Origin: Diplolepis rosae
Taxonomy: Eukaryota; Arthropoda; Insecta; Hymenoptera; Diplolepididae
Assembly: GCA_030998225.1 (NCBI GenBank)
Contig: JAPYXD010000680.1
Location: forward strand, 14,880,001-14,944,000
Length of the DNA stretch: 64,000 nucleotides
Direction of reading: 5' to 3'
A model generated the notes under the pieces. That model was not told where the DNA came from. It saw nothing but the letters and a program-made list of their open reading frames with translations, and ran no database searches. The stretch's first letter is position 1. Every line of letters begins with the position of its first letter. The translations under genes were made by a program, and so were the position numbers. This document shows positions 1-15,300 of the stretch, in pieces.

Positions 1-3000
1 TTTCAGAACACAATAGAGACTTGGAGTTTTGTCCCAAGCACCCTCACAAGGTCTTCGGACTAACCAAACTTTACTAATAAAAGCCCAAAGTCGCGAAACT
101 GAGAAAAATCGGTCGGTTTATTCTAGCGATTATCCTGAGCAATCTATGCTATATATCCAACTCAGAGCAATTTCAGAAGACACTAGAGACTTGGATCTTT
201 GTCCCAAGCACCCTCGCAAGATCTTCGGACTAACCAAACTTTACTAATAAAAGCCCAAAGTGGCGAAACTGAGAAAAGTCGGTGGGTTCATTCTAGCGAT
301 TATCCTGAGCAATCTATGCTATATATCCAGATCAGATCAATTTCAGAACACAATAGAGACTTGGAGTTTTGTCCCAAGCACCCTCACAAGGTCTTCGGAC
401 TAACCAAACTTTACTAATAAAAGCCCAAAGTGGCGAAACTGAGAAAAGTCGGTTGGTTCATTCTAGCGATTATCCTGAGCAATCTATGCTATATATCCAG
501 CTCAGATCAATTTCAGAACACAATAGAGACTTGGATCTTTGTCCCAAGCACCCTCGCAAGATCTTCGGACTAACCAGACTTTACTAATAAAAGCCCAAAG
601 TCGCGAAACTGAGAAAAATCGGTCGGTTCATTCTAGCGATTACTCTGAGCAATCTATGCTATATATCCAACTCAGAGCAATTTCAGAAGACACTAGAGAC
701 TTGGATCTTTGTCACAATCACCCTCACAAGAACCTCGACCTAACCAAACATTACTAATAAAAGTCCAAAGTCGCGAAACGGAGAAAAGACGGTCGGTTCA
801 TTCTAGCGATTATCCTGAGCAATCTATGCTATATATCCAGTTCAGATCAATTTCAGAAGACACTAAAGCCTTGGAGCTTTGTCACAATCACCCTCACAAG
901 AACCTCGACCTAACCAAACATTACTAATAAGAGTCCAAAGTCGCGAAACTGAGACAAGTCGGTCGATTCACTCTAGCTATTATCCTGATCAATCTATGCT
1001 ATATATCCAATTCAGATCAATTTCAGAAGATACTGGAGATTCGGAGCTTTGTCCCAAGCACCCTCACAAGATCTTCGGACTAAACAAACTTTACTTATAA
1101 AAGTCCAAAGTCGCGAAACTGAGAACAGTAGGTCGATTCATTCTAGCGATTATCCTGAGCAATCTATGCTATATATCCAACTCAGATCAATTTCAGAAGA
1201 CACTAGAGACTTGGATCTTTGTCCCAAGCACCCTCACAAGATCTTCGGACTAACCGGACTTTACTAATAAAAGCCCAAAGTCGCGAAACTGAGAAAAATC
1301 GGTCGGTTTATTCTAGCGATTATCCTGAGCAATCTATGCTATGTATCCACTTCAGATCAATTTCAGAAGACACTCGAGACTAGGAGCTTTGTTCTGAGTT
1401 CCTTCAAAACAACTTCGGACTAACCAAACTTGACTTATAAAAGCCCAAAGTCGCGAAACTGAGACAATTTGGTCCTACCTTGTCAGTGATCTCGTCCTGA
1501 TGCCAAGGAATGGAGATCAACAAGAAAATTAACTGGAAAAAGTCCAACAGCCTGTGAGGGTGAGAGTAGCAATTAAGTATCTACTTCTCTTAAAGTGGTG
1601 ACTTCGAAAGAAAACATCTAACAATATAAAAATCACATTATAAAGTAATAGATGCAATATTCTTGTGCGAGTTCAGTTCCAGCTGAATTAAGAGACTTGG
1701 AGCTTTGTCCTAAGCAACCTCAAAAGAAGCTCGACCTAACCAAACATTACTAATAAAAGTCCAAATTCGAGAAACTGAGACAAGTCGGTCGATTCATTCT
1801 AGCGATTATTCTGAGCAATCTATTCTATATATCCAGCTCAGATAAATTTCAGAAGACACTAGAGATTCGGAGCTTTGTCCCAAACAGCCTCACAAGAACC
1901 TCGACCTAACCAAACATTTCCAAAGTCGCGAAACTGAGACAAGTCGGTCCTACCCCTTCAATGTTCTCGTCCTGATGCCAAGGAATGGAAATCAACAAAA
2001 AAACTAGTAGCAAAAAGAACAGCATTCCTTCAGGGTGGGGGTACAAATTATGTATATACTTCTCTTAAAGTGGTGACTTCGAAATAAAACATCTAACTGT
2101 ATGCAAATAACATTATAGAGTATTCTATGCAATATCTCTATTCTAGCCCAGTTCCAGCTGACTCTGGTGACCCTGAGCTTTGTCCCGAGCACCCTCACAA
2201 GAAGCTTGACCTAACCAAACTTTACTTATAAAAGTCCAAATTCGCGAAACTGAGAACAGTAGGTCGATTCATTCTAGCGATTATTCTGAGAAATCTATGC
2301 TATATATCCAACACAGATCAATTTCAGAAGACACTAGAGACTTGGAGCTATGTCCCAATCACCCTCACAAGATCTTCGGACTAACCAAACTTTACTTATA
2401 AAAGCCCAAAACGCGAAACTGAGAAAAGTCGGTCGGTTCATTCTAGCGATTATCCTGAGCAATCTATGCTGTGTATCCAACTCAGAGCAATTTCAGAAGA
2501 CACTAGAGACTTGGATCTTTGTCCCAAGCACCCTCACAAGATCTTTTGACTAACCAGACTTTACTAATAAAAGCCCAAATTCGCGAAACTGAGAAAAATC
2601 GGTCGGTTTATTCTAGCGATTATCCTGAGCAATCTATGCTGTGTATCCACTTCAGATCAATTTCAGAAGACACTCGAGACTTGGAGCTTTGTTCGGAGTA
2701 CCTTCAAAACAACATCGGACTAACCAAACTTGACTTATAAAAGCCCAAATACGCGAAACTGAGAAAAGTCGGTCGGTTCATTCTAGCGATTATCCTGAGC
2801 AATCTATGCTATATATCCAACTCAGAGCAATTTCAGAAGACACTAGAGACTTGGATCTTTGTCCCAAGCACCCTCACAAGGTCTTCGGACTAACCAAACC
2901 TTACTTATGAAATCCTAAAGTCGCGAAACTGAGAAAAGTCGGTCGGTTCATTCTAGCTATTATCCTGAGCAATCTATGCTATATATCCAGATCAGATCAA

Positions 3001-4359
3001 TTTCAGAAGACACTAGAGACTTGGAGCTTTGTCCCAGTCACCCTCACAAGATCTTCGGACTAACCAAACTTTACTTATAAAAGCCCAAAGACGCGAAACT
3101 GAGAAAAGTCGGTCGGTTCATTCTAGCGATTATCCTGAGCAATCTATGCTATATATCCACTTCTGATCAATTTCAGAAGACACTCGAGACTTGGAGCTTT
3201 GTTCGGAGTACCTTCAAAACAACTTCAGACTAACCAAACTTGACTTATAAAAGCCCAAAGTCGCGAAACTGAGACAATTCGGTCGGTTTATTCTAGCGAT
3301 TATCCTGAGCAATCTATGCTATGTATCCACTTCAGATCAATTTCAGAAGACACTCGAGACTAGGAGCTTTGTTCTGAGTACCTTCAAAACAACTTCGGAC
3401 TAACCAAACTTGACTTATAAAAGCCCAAAGTCGCGAAACTGAGACAATTCGGACCTACCTTGTCAGTGATCTCGTCCTGATGCCAAGGAATGGAGATCAA
3501 CAAGAAAACTAAATGGAAAAAGTCCAACAGCCTGTGAGGGTGGGAGTAGCAATTAAGTATCTACTTCTCTTAAACTGGTGACTTCGAAAGAAAACATCTA
3601 ACAATATAAAAATCACATTATAAAGTAATAGATGCAATATTCTTGTGCGAGTTCAGTTCTAGCTGACTTAAGAGACTTGGAGCTTTGTCCTAAGCACCCT
3701 CAAAAGAAGCTCGACCTAACCAAACTTTACTTATAAAAGTCCAAAGTCGCGAAACTGAGAAAAGACGGTCGGTTCATTCTAGCGATTATCCTGAGCAATC
3801 TATGCTATATATCCAACTCAGATCAATTTCAGAACACAATAGAGACTTGGAGTTTTGTCCCAAGCACCCTCACAAGTTCTTCGGACTAACCAAACTTTAC
3901 TAATAAAAGCCCAAAATTGCGAAACTGAGAAAAATCGGTCGGTTTATTCTAGCGATTATCCTGAGCAATCTATGCTATATATCCAGATCAGATCAATTTC
4001 AGAAGACACTAGAGATTCGGAGCTTTGTCCCAAACACCCTGACAAGAACCTCGACGTAACCAAACATTACTAATAAAAGTCCAAAGACGCGAAACTATGA
4101 AAAGTCGGTCGGTTCATTCCAGCGATTAACCTGAGCAATCTATGCTATATATCCAACTCAGATCAATTTCAGAACACAATAGAGACTTGGAGTTTTGTCC
4201 CAAGCACCCTCACAAGTTCTTCGGACTAACCAAACTTTACTAATAAAATCCCAAAATTGCGAAACTGAGAAAAATCGGTCGGTTCATTCTAGCGATTATC
4301 CTGAGCAATCTATGCTATATATCCAGTTCAGATCAATTTCAGAAGACACTAAAGCCTTG

Positions 4360-7300
4360 GAGTTTTGTCCCAAGCACCCTCACAAGGTCTTCGGACTAAC
4401 CAAACTTTACTAATAAAAGCCCAAAGTGGCGAAACTGAGAAAAGTCGTTCGATACATTCTAGCTATTATCCTGAGCAATCTATGCTATCTATCCAACTCA
4501 GATCAATTTCAGAAGACACTAAACCTTGGAGCTTTGTCACAATCACCCTCACAAGAACCTCGACCTAACCAAACATTACTTGTGAAATCCCAAAGTGGCG
4601 AAACTGAGAAAAGTCGGTTGGTTCATTCTAGCGATTATCCTGAGCAATATATGCTATATATCCAGCTCAGATCAATTTCAGAACACAATAGAGACTTGGA
4701 GTTTTGTCCCAAGCACCCTCACAAGGTCTTCGGACTAACCAAACTTTACTAATAAAAGCCCAAAGTCGCGAAACTGAGAAAAATCGGTCGGTTTATTCTA
4801 GCGATTATCCTGAGCAATCTATGCTATATATCCAGCTCAGATCAATTTCAGAACACAATAGAGACTTGGATCTTTGTCCCAAGCACCCTCACAAGAACCT
4901 CGACGTAACCAAACATTACTAATAAAAGTCCAAAGTCGCGAAACGGAGAAAAGTCGGTCGGTTCATTCTAGCGATTATCCTGAGCAATCTATGCTATATA
5001 TCCAGTTCAGATCAATTTCAGAACACACTAAACCTTGGAGCTTTGTCACAATCACCCTCACAAGAACCTCGACCTAACCAAACATTACTAATAAAAGTCC
5101 AAAGACGCGAAACTGAGAAAAGTCGGTCGGTTCATTCTAGCGATTAACCTGAGCAATCTATGCCATATATCCAACTCAGATCAATTTCAGAAGACACTAG
5201 AGACTTGGAGTTTTGTCCCAAGCACCCTCACAAGGTCTTCGGACTAACCAAACTTTACTAATAAAAGCCCAAAATTGCGAAACTGAGAAAAATCGGTCGG
5301 TTTATTCTAGCGATTATCCTGAGCAATCTATGCTATATATCCAGATCAGATCAATTTCAGAAGACACTAGAGATTCGGAGCTTTGTCCCAAGCACCCTCA
5401 CAAGAACCTCGACGTAACCAAACATTACTAATAAAAGTCCAAAGTCGCGAAACGGAGAAAAGTCGGTCGGTTCATTCTAGCGATTATCCTGAGCAATCTA
5501 TGCTATATATCGAACTCGGATCAACTTCAGAAGACACTAGAGACTTGGAGCTTGGTCCCAATCACCCTCACAAGATCTTCGGACTAAACAAACTTTACTT
5601 ATAAAAGTCCAAATTCGCGAAACTGAGAACAGTAGGTCGATTCATTCTAGCGATTATCCTGAGCAATCTATGCTATATATCCAGATCAGATCAATTTCAG
5701 AAGACACTGGAGATTCGGAGCTTTGTCACAATCACCCTCACAAGAACCTCGACATAACCAAACATTACTTATAAAAGTCCAAAGTCGCGAAACTGAGAAA
5801 AGTCGGTCGGTTCATTCTAGCGATTATCCTGAGCAATCTATGCTATATATCCAACACAGATCAATTTCAGAAGACACTAGAGACTTGGAGCTTTGTCCCA
5901 ATCACCCTCACAAGAACCTCGACCTAACCAAACATTACTTATGAAATCCCAAAGTGGCGAAACTGAGAAAAGTCGGTCGGTTCATTCTAGCGATTAACCT
6001 GAGCAATCTATGCTATATATCCAGCTCAGATCAATTTCAGAAGACACTAGAGACTTGGAGCTTTGTCCCAATCACCCTCGCCAGACCTTCGGACTAACCA
6101 AACTTTACTTATGAAATCCCAAAGTCGCGTAACTGTGAAAAGTCGGTTGGTTCAGTCTAGCGATTATCCTGAGCAATCTATGCTATATATCCAGCTCAGA
6201 TCAATTTCAGAACACAATAGAGACTTGGAGTTTTGTCCCAAGCACCCTCACAAGGTCTTCGGACTAACCAAACTTTACTAATAAAAGACCAAAGTCGCGA
6301 AACTGAGAAAAATCGGTCGGTTTATTCTAGCGATTATCCTGAGCAATCTATGCTATATATCCAACTCAGAGCAATTTCAGAAGACACTAGAGACTTGGAT
6401 CTTTGTCCCAAGCACCCTCGCAAGATCTTCGGACTAACCAGACTTTACTAATAAAAGCCCAAAGTCGCGAAACTGAGAAAAGTCGGTCGGTTCATTCTAG
6501 CGATTATCCTGAGCAATCTATGCTATATATCCAACTCAGATCAATTTCAGAAGACACTAGAGACTTGGAGCTTTGTCCCAATCACCCTCACAAGATCTTC
6601 GGACTAACCAAACTTTAGTTATAAAAGCCCAAAGTGGCGAAACTGAGAAAAGTCGGTTGGTTCATTCTAGCGATTATCCTGAGCAATCTATGCTATATAT
6701 CCAGATCAGATCAATTTCAGAACACAATAGAGACTTGGAGTTTTGTCCCAAGCACCCTCACAAGGTCTTCGGACTAACCAAACTTTACTAATAAAAGCCC
6801 AAAGTCGCGAAACTGAGAAAAATCGGTCGGTTTATTCTAGCGATTATCCTGAGCAATCTATGCTATATATCCAACTTAGAGCAATTTCAGAAGACACTAG
6901 AGACTTGGAGCTTTGTCCCAATCACCCTCGCCAGACCTTCGGACTTACCAAAATTTACTTATTAAATCCCAAAGTCGCGAAACTGAGAAAAATCGGTCGG
7001 TTTATTCTAGCGATTATCCTGAGCAATCTATGCTATATATCCAGATCAGATCAATTTCAGAAGACACTAGAGATTCGGAGCTTTGTCCCAAACACTCTCA
7101 CAAGAACCTCGACGTAACCAAACATTACTAATAAAAGTCCAAAGACGCGAAACTGAGAAAAGTCGGTCGGTTCATTCTAGCGATTAACCTGAGCAATCTA
7201 TGCTATATATCCAACTCAGATCAATTTCAGAACACAATAGAGACTTGGAGTTTTGTCCCAAGCACCCTCACAAGGTCTTCGGACTAACCAAACTTTACTA

Positions 7301-9960
7301 ATAAAAGCCCAAAGTCGCGAAACTGAGAAAAATCGGTCGGTTTATTCTAGCGATTATCCTGAGCAATCTATGCTATATATCCAGATCAGATCAATTTCAG
7401 AAGACACTAGAGATTCGGAGCTTTGTCCCAAACACTCTCACAAGAACCTCGACGTAACCAAACATTACTAATAAAAGTCCAAAGACGCGAAACTGAGAAA
7501 AGTCGGTCGGTTCATTCTAGCGATTAACCTGAGCAATCTATGCCATATATCCAACTCAGATCAATTTCAGAACACAATAGAGACTTGGAGTTTTGTCCCA
7601 AGCACCCTCACAAGGTCTTCGGACTAACCAAACTTTACTAATAAAAGCCCAAAGTCGCGAAACTGAGAAAAATCGGTCGGTTTATTCTAGCGATTATCCT
7701 GAGCAATCTATGCTATATATCCAGATCAGATCAATTTCAGAACACAATAGAGACTTGGAGTTTTGTCCCAAGCACCCTCACAAGGTCTTCGGACTAACCA
7801 AACTTTACTAATAAAAGCCCAAAGTCGCGAAACTGAGAAAAGTCGTTCGATACATTCTAGCTATTATCCTGAGCAATCTATGCTATATATCCAACTCAGA
7901 TCAATTTCAGAAGACACTAAACCTTGGAGCTTTGTCACAATCACCCTCACAAGAACCTCGACCTAACCAAACATTACTTGTGAAATCCCAAAGTGGCGAA
8001 ACTGAGAAAAGTCGGTTGGTTCATTCTAGCGATTATCCTGAGCAATATATGCTATATATCCAGCTCAGTTCAATTTCAGAACACAATAGAGACTTGGAGT
8101 TTTGTCCCAAGCACCCTCGCAAGGTCTTCGGACTAACCAAACTTTACTAATAAAAGCCCAAAGTCGCGAAACTGAGAAAAATCGGTCGGTTTATTCTAGC
8201 GATTATCCTGAGCAATCTATGCTATATATCCAGCTCAGATCAATTTCAGAACACAATAGAGACTTGGATCTTTGTCCCAAGCACCCTCACAAGAACCTCG
8301 ACGTAACCAAACATTACTAATAAAAGTCCAAAGTCGCGAAACGGAGAAAAGTCGGTCGGTTCATTCTAGCGATTATCCTGAGCAATCTATGCTATATATC
8401 CAGATCAGATCAATTTCAGAAGACACTAAAGCCTTGGAGCTTTGTCACAATCACCCTCACAAGAACCTCGACCTAACCAAACATTACTAATAAAAGTCCA
8501 AAGACGCGAAACTGAGAAAAGTCGGTCGGTTCATTCTAGCGATTAACCTGAGCAATCTATGCCATATATCCAACTCAGATCAATTTCAGAACACACTAGA
8601 GACTTGGATTTTTGTCCCAAGCACCCTCACAAGGTCTTCGGACTAACCAAACTTTACTAATAAAAGCCCAAAGTCGCGAAACTGAGAAAAATCGGTCGGT
8701 TTATTCTAGCGATTATCCTGAGCAATCTATGCTATATATCCAGATCAGATCAATTTCAGAAGACACTAGAGATTCGGAGCTTTGTCCCAAACACCCTCAC
8801 AAGAACCTCGACGTAACCAAACATTACTAATAAAAGTCCAAAGTCGCGAAACGGAGAAAAGTCGGTCGGTTCATTCTAGCGATTATCCTGAGCAATCTAT
8901 GCTATATATCGAACTCGGATCAACTTCAGAAGACACTAGAGACTTGGAGCTTGGTCCCAATCACCCTCACAAGATCTTCGGACTAAACAAACTTTACTTA
9001 TAAAAGTCCAAATTCGCGAAACTGAGAACAGTAGGTCGATTCATTCTAGCGATTATCCTGAGCAATCTATGCTATATATCCAGATCAGATCAATTTCAGA
9101 AGACACTAGAGATTCGGAGCTTTGTCACAAACACCCTCACAAGAACCTCGACGTAACCAAACATTACTAATAAAAGTCCAAAGTCGCGAAACTGAGACAA
9201 GTCGGTCGATTCATTCTAGCGATTATTCTGAGAAATCTATGCTATATATCCAACACAGATCAATTTCAGAAGACACTAGAGACTTGGAGCTTTGTCCCAA
9301 TCACCCTCACAAGAACCTCGACCTAACCAAACATTACTTATGAAATCCCAAAGTGGCGAAACTGAGAAAAGTCGGTTGGTTCATTCTAGCGATTATCCTG
9401 AGCAATCTATGCTATATATCCAGCTCAGATCAATTTCAGAAGACACTAAAGACTTGGAGCTTTGTCCCAATCACCCTCGCCAGACCTTCGGAATAACCAA
9501 ACTCTACTTATGAAATCCCAAAGTCGCGAAACTGAGAAATTTCGTTCGGTTGATTCTAGCTATTATCACGACGATTCTATGATATATATCCAGCTCAGAT
9601 CAATTTCAGAACACAATAGAGACTTGGAGTTTTGTCCCAAGCACCCTCACAAGGTCTTCGGACTAACCAAACTTTACTAATAAAAGACCAAAGTCGCGAA
9701 ACTGAGAAAAATCGGTCGGTTTATTCTAGCGATTATCCTGAGCAATCTATGCTATATATCCAACTCAGAGCAATTTCAGAAGACACTAGAGACTTGGATC
9801 TTTGTCCCAAGCACCCTCGCAAGATCTTCGGACTAACCAGACTTTACTAATAAAAGCCCAAAGTCGCGAAACTGAGAAAAGTCGGTCGGTTCATTCTAGC
9901 GATTATCCTGAGCAATCTATGCTATATATCCAACTCAGATCAATTTCAGAAGACACTAGA
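4360..9960 (+). repeat. Higher-order repeat with a ~3,399-bp (20-monomer) offset
   Basis: Variant monomers between about 4,360 and 6,560 recur in the same order between about 7,760 and 9,960, shifted by 3,398-3,399 bp (20 x 170 minus 1). Marker pairs include the monomers at 4,704 and 8,102, 5,383 and 8,782, 5,723 and 9,122, 6,233 and 9,632, and 6,403 and 9,802. Smaller registers are also present: a dimer (340 bp) near 6,913/7,253 and a five-monomer step (849 bp) near 9,632/10,481. This pattern is expected from unequal exchange or segmental amplification within the array. Confidence 0.8.
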
Positions 9961-12399
9961 GACTTGGAGCTTTGTCCCAAGCACCCTCACAAGGTCTTCG
10001 GACTAACCAAACTTTACTAATAAAAGCCCAAAGTGGCGAAACTGAGAAAAGTCGGTTGGTTCATTCTAGCGATTATCCTGAGCAATCTATGCTATATATC
10101 CAGCTCAGATCAATTTCAGAACACAATAGAGACTTGGAGTTTTGTCCCAAGCACCCTCACAAGGTCTTCGGACTAACCAAACTTTACTAATAAAAGACCA
10201 AAGTCGCGAAACTGAGAAAAATCGGTCGGTTTATTCTAGCGATTATCCTGAGCAATCTATGCTATATATCCAACTCACATCAATTTCAGAAGACACTAAA
10301 CCTTGGAGCTTTGTCCCAATCACCCTCGCCAGACCTTCGGAATAACCAAACTCTACTTATGAAATCCCAAAGTCGCGAAACTGAGAAAAGTCGGTTGGTT
10401 CATTCTAGCGATTATCCTGAGCAATCTATGCTATATATCCAGCTCAGATCAATTTCAGAACACAATAGAGACTTGGAGTTTTGTCCCAAGCACCCTCACA
10501 AGGTCTTCGGACTAACCAAACTTTACTAATAAAAGACCAAAGTCGCGAAACTGAGAAAAATCGGTCGGTTTATTCTAGCGATTATCCTGAGCAATCTATG
10601 CTATATATCCAACTCAGAGCAATTTCAGAAGACACTAGAGACTTGGATCTTTGTCCCAAGCACCCTCGCAAGATCTTCGGACTAACCAAACTTTACTAAT
10701 AAAAGCCCAAAGTGGCGAAACTGAGAAAAGTCGGTTGGTTCATTCTAGCGATTATCCTGAGCAATCTATGCTATATATCCAGCTCAGATCAATTTCAGAA
10801 CACAATAGAGACTTGGAGTTTTGTCCCAAGCACCCTCACAAGGTCTTCGGACTAACCAAACTTTACTAATAAAAGACCAAAGTCGCGAAACTGAGAAAAA
10901 TCGGTCGGTTTATTCTAGCGATTATCCTGAGCAATCTATGCTATATATCGAACTCGGATCAACTTCAGAAGACACTAGAGACTTGGAGCTTGGTCCCAAT
11001 CACCCTCGCAAGATCTTCGGACTAACCAGACTTTACTAATAAAAGCCCAAAGTCGCGAAACTGAGAAAAATCGGTCGGTTCATTCTAGCGATTACTCTGA
11101 GCAATCTATGCTATATATCCAACTCAGAGCAATTTCAGAAGACACAAGAGACTTGGATCTTTGTCACAATCACCCTCACAAGAACCTCGACCTAACCAAA
11201 CATTACTAATAAAAGTCCAAAGTCGCGAAACGGAGAAAAGACGGTCGGTTCATTCTAGCGATTATCCTGAGCAATCTATGCTATATATCCAGTTCAGATC
11301 AATTTCAGAAGACACTAAAGCCTTGGAGCTTTGTCACAATCACCCTCACAAGAACCTCGACCTAACCAAACATTACTAATAAGAGTCCAAAGTCGCGAAA
11401 CTGAGACAAGTCGGTCGATTCACTCTAGCTATTATTCTGAGCAATCTATGCTATATATCCAGTTCAGATCAATTTCAGAAGACACTAGAGATTCGGAGCT
11501 TTGTCCCAAACACCCTCACAAGAACCTCGACCTAACCAAACATTTCCAAATTCGCGAAACTGAGAACAGTAGGTCGATTCATTCTAGCGATTATTCTGAG
11601 AAATCTATGCTATATATCCAACACAGATCAATTTCAGAAGACACTAGAGACTTGGAGCTTTGTCCCAATCACCCTCACAAGATCTTCGGACTAACCAAAC
11701 TTTAGTTATAAAAGCCCAAAGTGGCGAAACTGAGAAAAGTCGGTTGGTTCATTCTAGCGATTATCCTGAGCAATCTATGCTATATATCCAGCTCAGATCA
11801 AGTTCAGAAGACACTATAGACTTGGAGCTTTGTCACAATCACCCTCACAAGACCTTCGGACTAACCAAACTTTACTTATGAAATCCCAAAGTCGCGAAAC
11901 TGAGAAAAGTCGGTCGGTTCATTCTAGCGATTATCCTGAGCAATCTATGCTATATATCCAACTCAGATCAATTTCAGAAGACACTAGAGACTTGGAGCTT
12001 TGTTCTGAGTACCTTCAAAACAACTTCGGACTAACCAAACTTGACTTATAAAAGCCCAAAGTCGCGAAACTGAGACAATTCGGTCCTACCTTGTCAGTGA
12101 TCTCGTCCTGATGCCAAGGGAGGGAGATCAACATGAAAATTAACTGGAAAAAGTCCAACAGCCTGTGACGGTGGGAGTAGCAATTAAGTATCTACTTCTC
12201 TTAAACTGGTGACTTCGAAAGAAAACATCTAACAATATAAAAATCACATTATAAAGTAATAGATGCAATATTCTTGTGCGAGTTCAGTTCTAGCTGACTT
12301 AAGAGACTTGGAGCTTTGTCCTAAGCACCCTCAAAAGAAGCTCGACCTAACCAAACTTTACTTATAAAAGTCCAAAGTCGCGAAACTGAGAAAAGACGG

Positions 12400-15300
12400 T
12401 CGGTTCATTCTAGCGATTATCCTGAGCAATCTATGCTATATATCCAACTCAGATCAATTTCAGAACACAATAGAGACTTGGAGCTTTGTCCCAAGCACCC
12501 TCACTAGAACCTCGACCTAACCAAACATTTCCAATGTCGCGAAACAGAGACAAGTCGGTCGATTCATTCTAGCGATCATCCTGAGCAATCTATGCTATAT
12601 ATCCAACTCAGATCAATTTCAGAACACAATAGAGACTTGGAGTTTTGTCCCAAGCACCCTCACAAGGTCTTCGGACTAACCAAACTTTACTAATAAAAGC
12701 CCAAAGTCGCGAAACTGAGAAAAATCGGTCGGTTTATTCTAGCGATTATCCTGAGCAATCTATGCTATATATCCAGATCAGATCAATTTCAGAAGACACT
12801 AGAGATTCGGAGCTTTGTCCCAAACACCCTCACAAGAACCTCGACGTAACCAAACATTACTAATAAAAGTCCAAAGTCGCGAAACGGAGAAAAGTCGGTC
12901 GGTTCATTCTAGCGATTATCCTGAGCAATCTATGCTATATATCCAGCTCAGATCAATTTCAGAAGACACTAGAGATTCGGAGCTTTGTCCCAAACAGCCT
13001 CACAAGAACCTCGACCTAACCAAACATTTCCAAAGTCGCGAAACTGAGACAAGTCGGTCCTACCCCTTCAGTGATCTCGTCCTGATGCCAAGGAATGGAA
13101 ATCAAAGAAAAAACTAGTAGCAAAAAGAACAGCATTCCTTAAGGGTGGGGGTACAAATTATGTATATACTTCTCTTAAAGTGGTGACTTCGAAATAAAAC
13201 ATCTAACTGTATGCAAATAACATTATAGAGTATTCTATGCAATATCTCTATTCTAGCCCAGTTCCAGCTGACTCTGGTGACCCTGAGCTTTGTCCCGAGC
13301 ACCCTCACAAGAAGCTTGACCTAACCAAACTTTACTTATAAAAGTCCAAATTCGCGAAACTGAGAACAGTAGGTCGATTCATTCTAGCGATTATTCTGAG
13401 AAATCTATGCTATATATCCAACACAGATCAATTTCAGAAGACACTAGAGACTTGGATCTTTGTCCCAAGCACCCTCACAAGATCTTCGGACTAACCGGAC
13501 TTTACTAATAAAAGCCCAAAGTCGCGAAACTGAGAAAAATCGGTCGGTTTATTCTAGCGATTATCCTGAGCAATCTATGCTATGTATCCACTTCAGATCA
13601 ATTTCAGAAGACACTCGAGACTAGGAGCTTTGTTCGGAGTACCTTCAAAACAACATCGGACTAACCAAACTTGACTTATAAAAGCCCAAAGTCGCGAAAC
13701 TGAGACAATTCGGTCCTACCTTGTCAGTGATCTCGTCCTGATGCCAAGGAATGGAGATCAACAAGAAAATTAACTGGAAAAAGTCCAACAGCCTGTGAGG
13801 GTGGGAGTAGCAATTAAGTATCTACTTCTCTTAAAGTGGTGACTTCGAAAGAAAACATCTAACAATATAAAAATCACATTATAAAGTAATAGATGCAATA
13901 TTCTTGTGCGAGTTCAGTTCCAGCTGACTTAAGAGACTTGGAGCTTTGTCCTAAGCACCCTCAAAAGAAGCTCGACCTAACCAAACATTACTAATAAAAG
14001 TCCAAAGTCGCGAAACGGAGAAAAGTCGGTCGATTCATTCTAGCGATTATCCTGAGCAATCTATGCTATATATCCAACTCAGAGCAATTTCAGAAGACAC
14101 TAGAGACTTGGATCTTTGTCCCAAGCACCCTCACAAGGTCTTCGGACTAACCAAACTTTACTAATAAAAGCCCAAATTCGCGAAACTGAGAAAAATCGGT
14201 CGGTTTATTCTAGCGATTATCCTGAGCAATCTATGCTATATATCCAGATCAGATCAATTTCAGAAGACACTAGAGATTCGGAGCTTTGTCCCAAACACCC
14301 TCACAAGAACCTCGACGTAACCAAACATTACTAATAAAAGTCCAAAGTCGCGAAACTGAGACAAGTCGGTCGATTCATTCTAGCGATTATTCTGAGCAAT
14401 CTATGCTATATATCCAGCTCAGATCAACTTCAGAAGACACTAGAGATTAGGAGCTTTGTCCCAAACACCCTCACAAGAACCTCTACGTAACCAAACATTA
14501 CTAATAAAAGTCCAAAGTCGCGAAACGGAGAAAAGTCGGTCGATTCATTCTAGCGATTATCCTGAGCAATCTATGCTATATATCCAACTCAGAGCAATTT
14601 CAGAAGACACTAGAGACTTGGATCTTTGTCCCAAGACCCCTCACAAGGTCATCGGACTAACCAAACTTTACTTATAAAAGTCCAAATTCGCGGAACGGAG
14701 AAAAGTCGGTCGATTCATTCTAGCGATTATTCTGAGCAATCTATGCTATATATCCAGCTCAGATCAATTTCAGAAGACACTAGAGATTCGGAGCTTTGTC
14801 CCAAACACCCTCACAAGAACCTCGACCTAACCAAACATTTCCAAATTCGCGAAACTGAGAACAGTAGGTCGATTCATTCTAGCGATTATCCTGAGAAATC
14901 TATGCTATATATCCAACACAGATCAATTTCAGAAGACACTAGAGACTTGGAGCTTTGTCCCAATCACCCTCACAAGATCTTCGGACTAACCAAACTTTAC
15001 TTATAAAAGCCCAAAGACGCGAAACTGAGAAAAGTCGGTCGGTTCATTCTAGCGATTATCCTGAGCAATCTATGCTATATATCCAACTCAGATCAATTTC
15101 AGAACACAATAGAGACTTGGAGCTTTGTCCCAAGCACCCTCACAAGAACCTCGACCTAACCAAACATTTCCAATGTCGCGAAACAGAGACAAGTCGGTCG
15201 ATTCATTCTAGCGATCATCCTGAGCAATCTATGCTATATATCCAACTCAGATCAATTTCAGAACACAATAGAGACTTGGAGTTTTGTCCCAAGCACCCTC

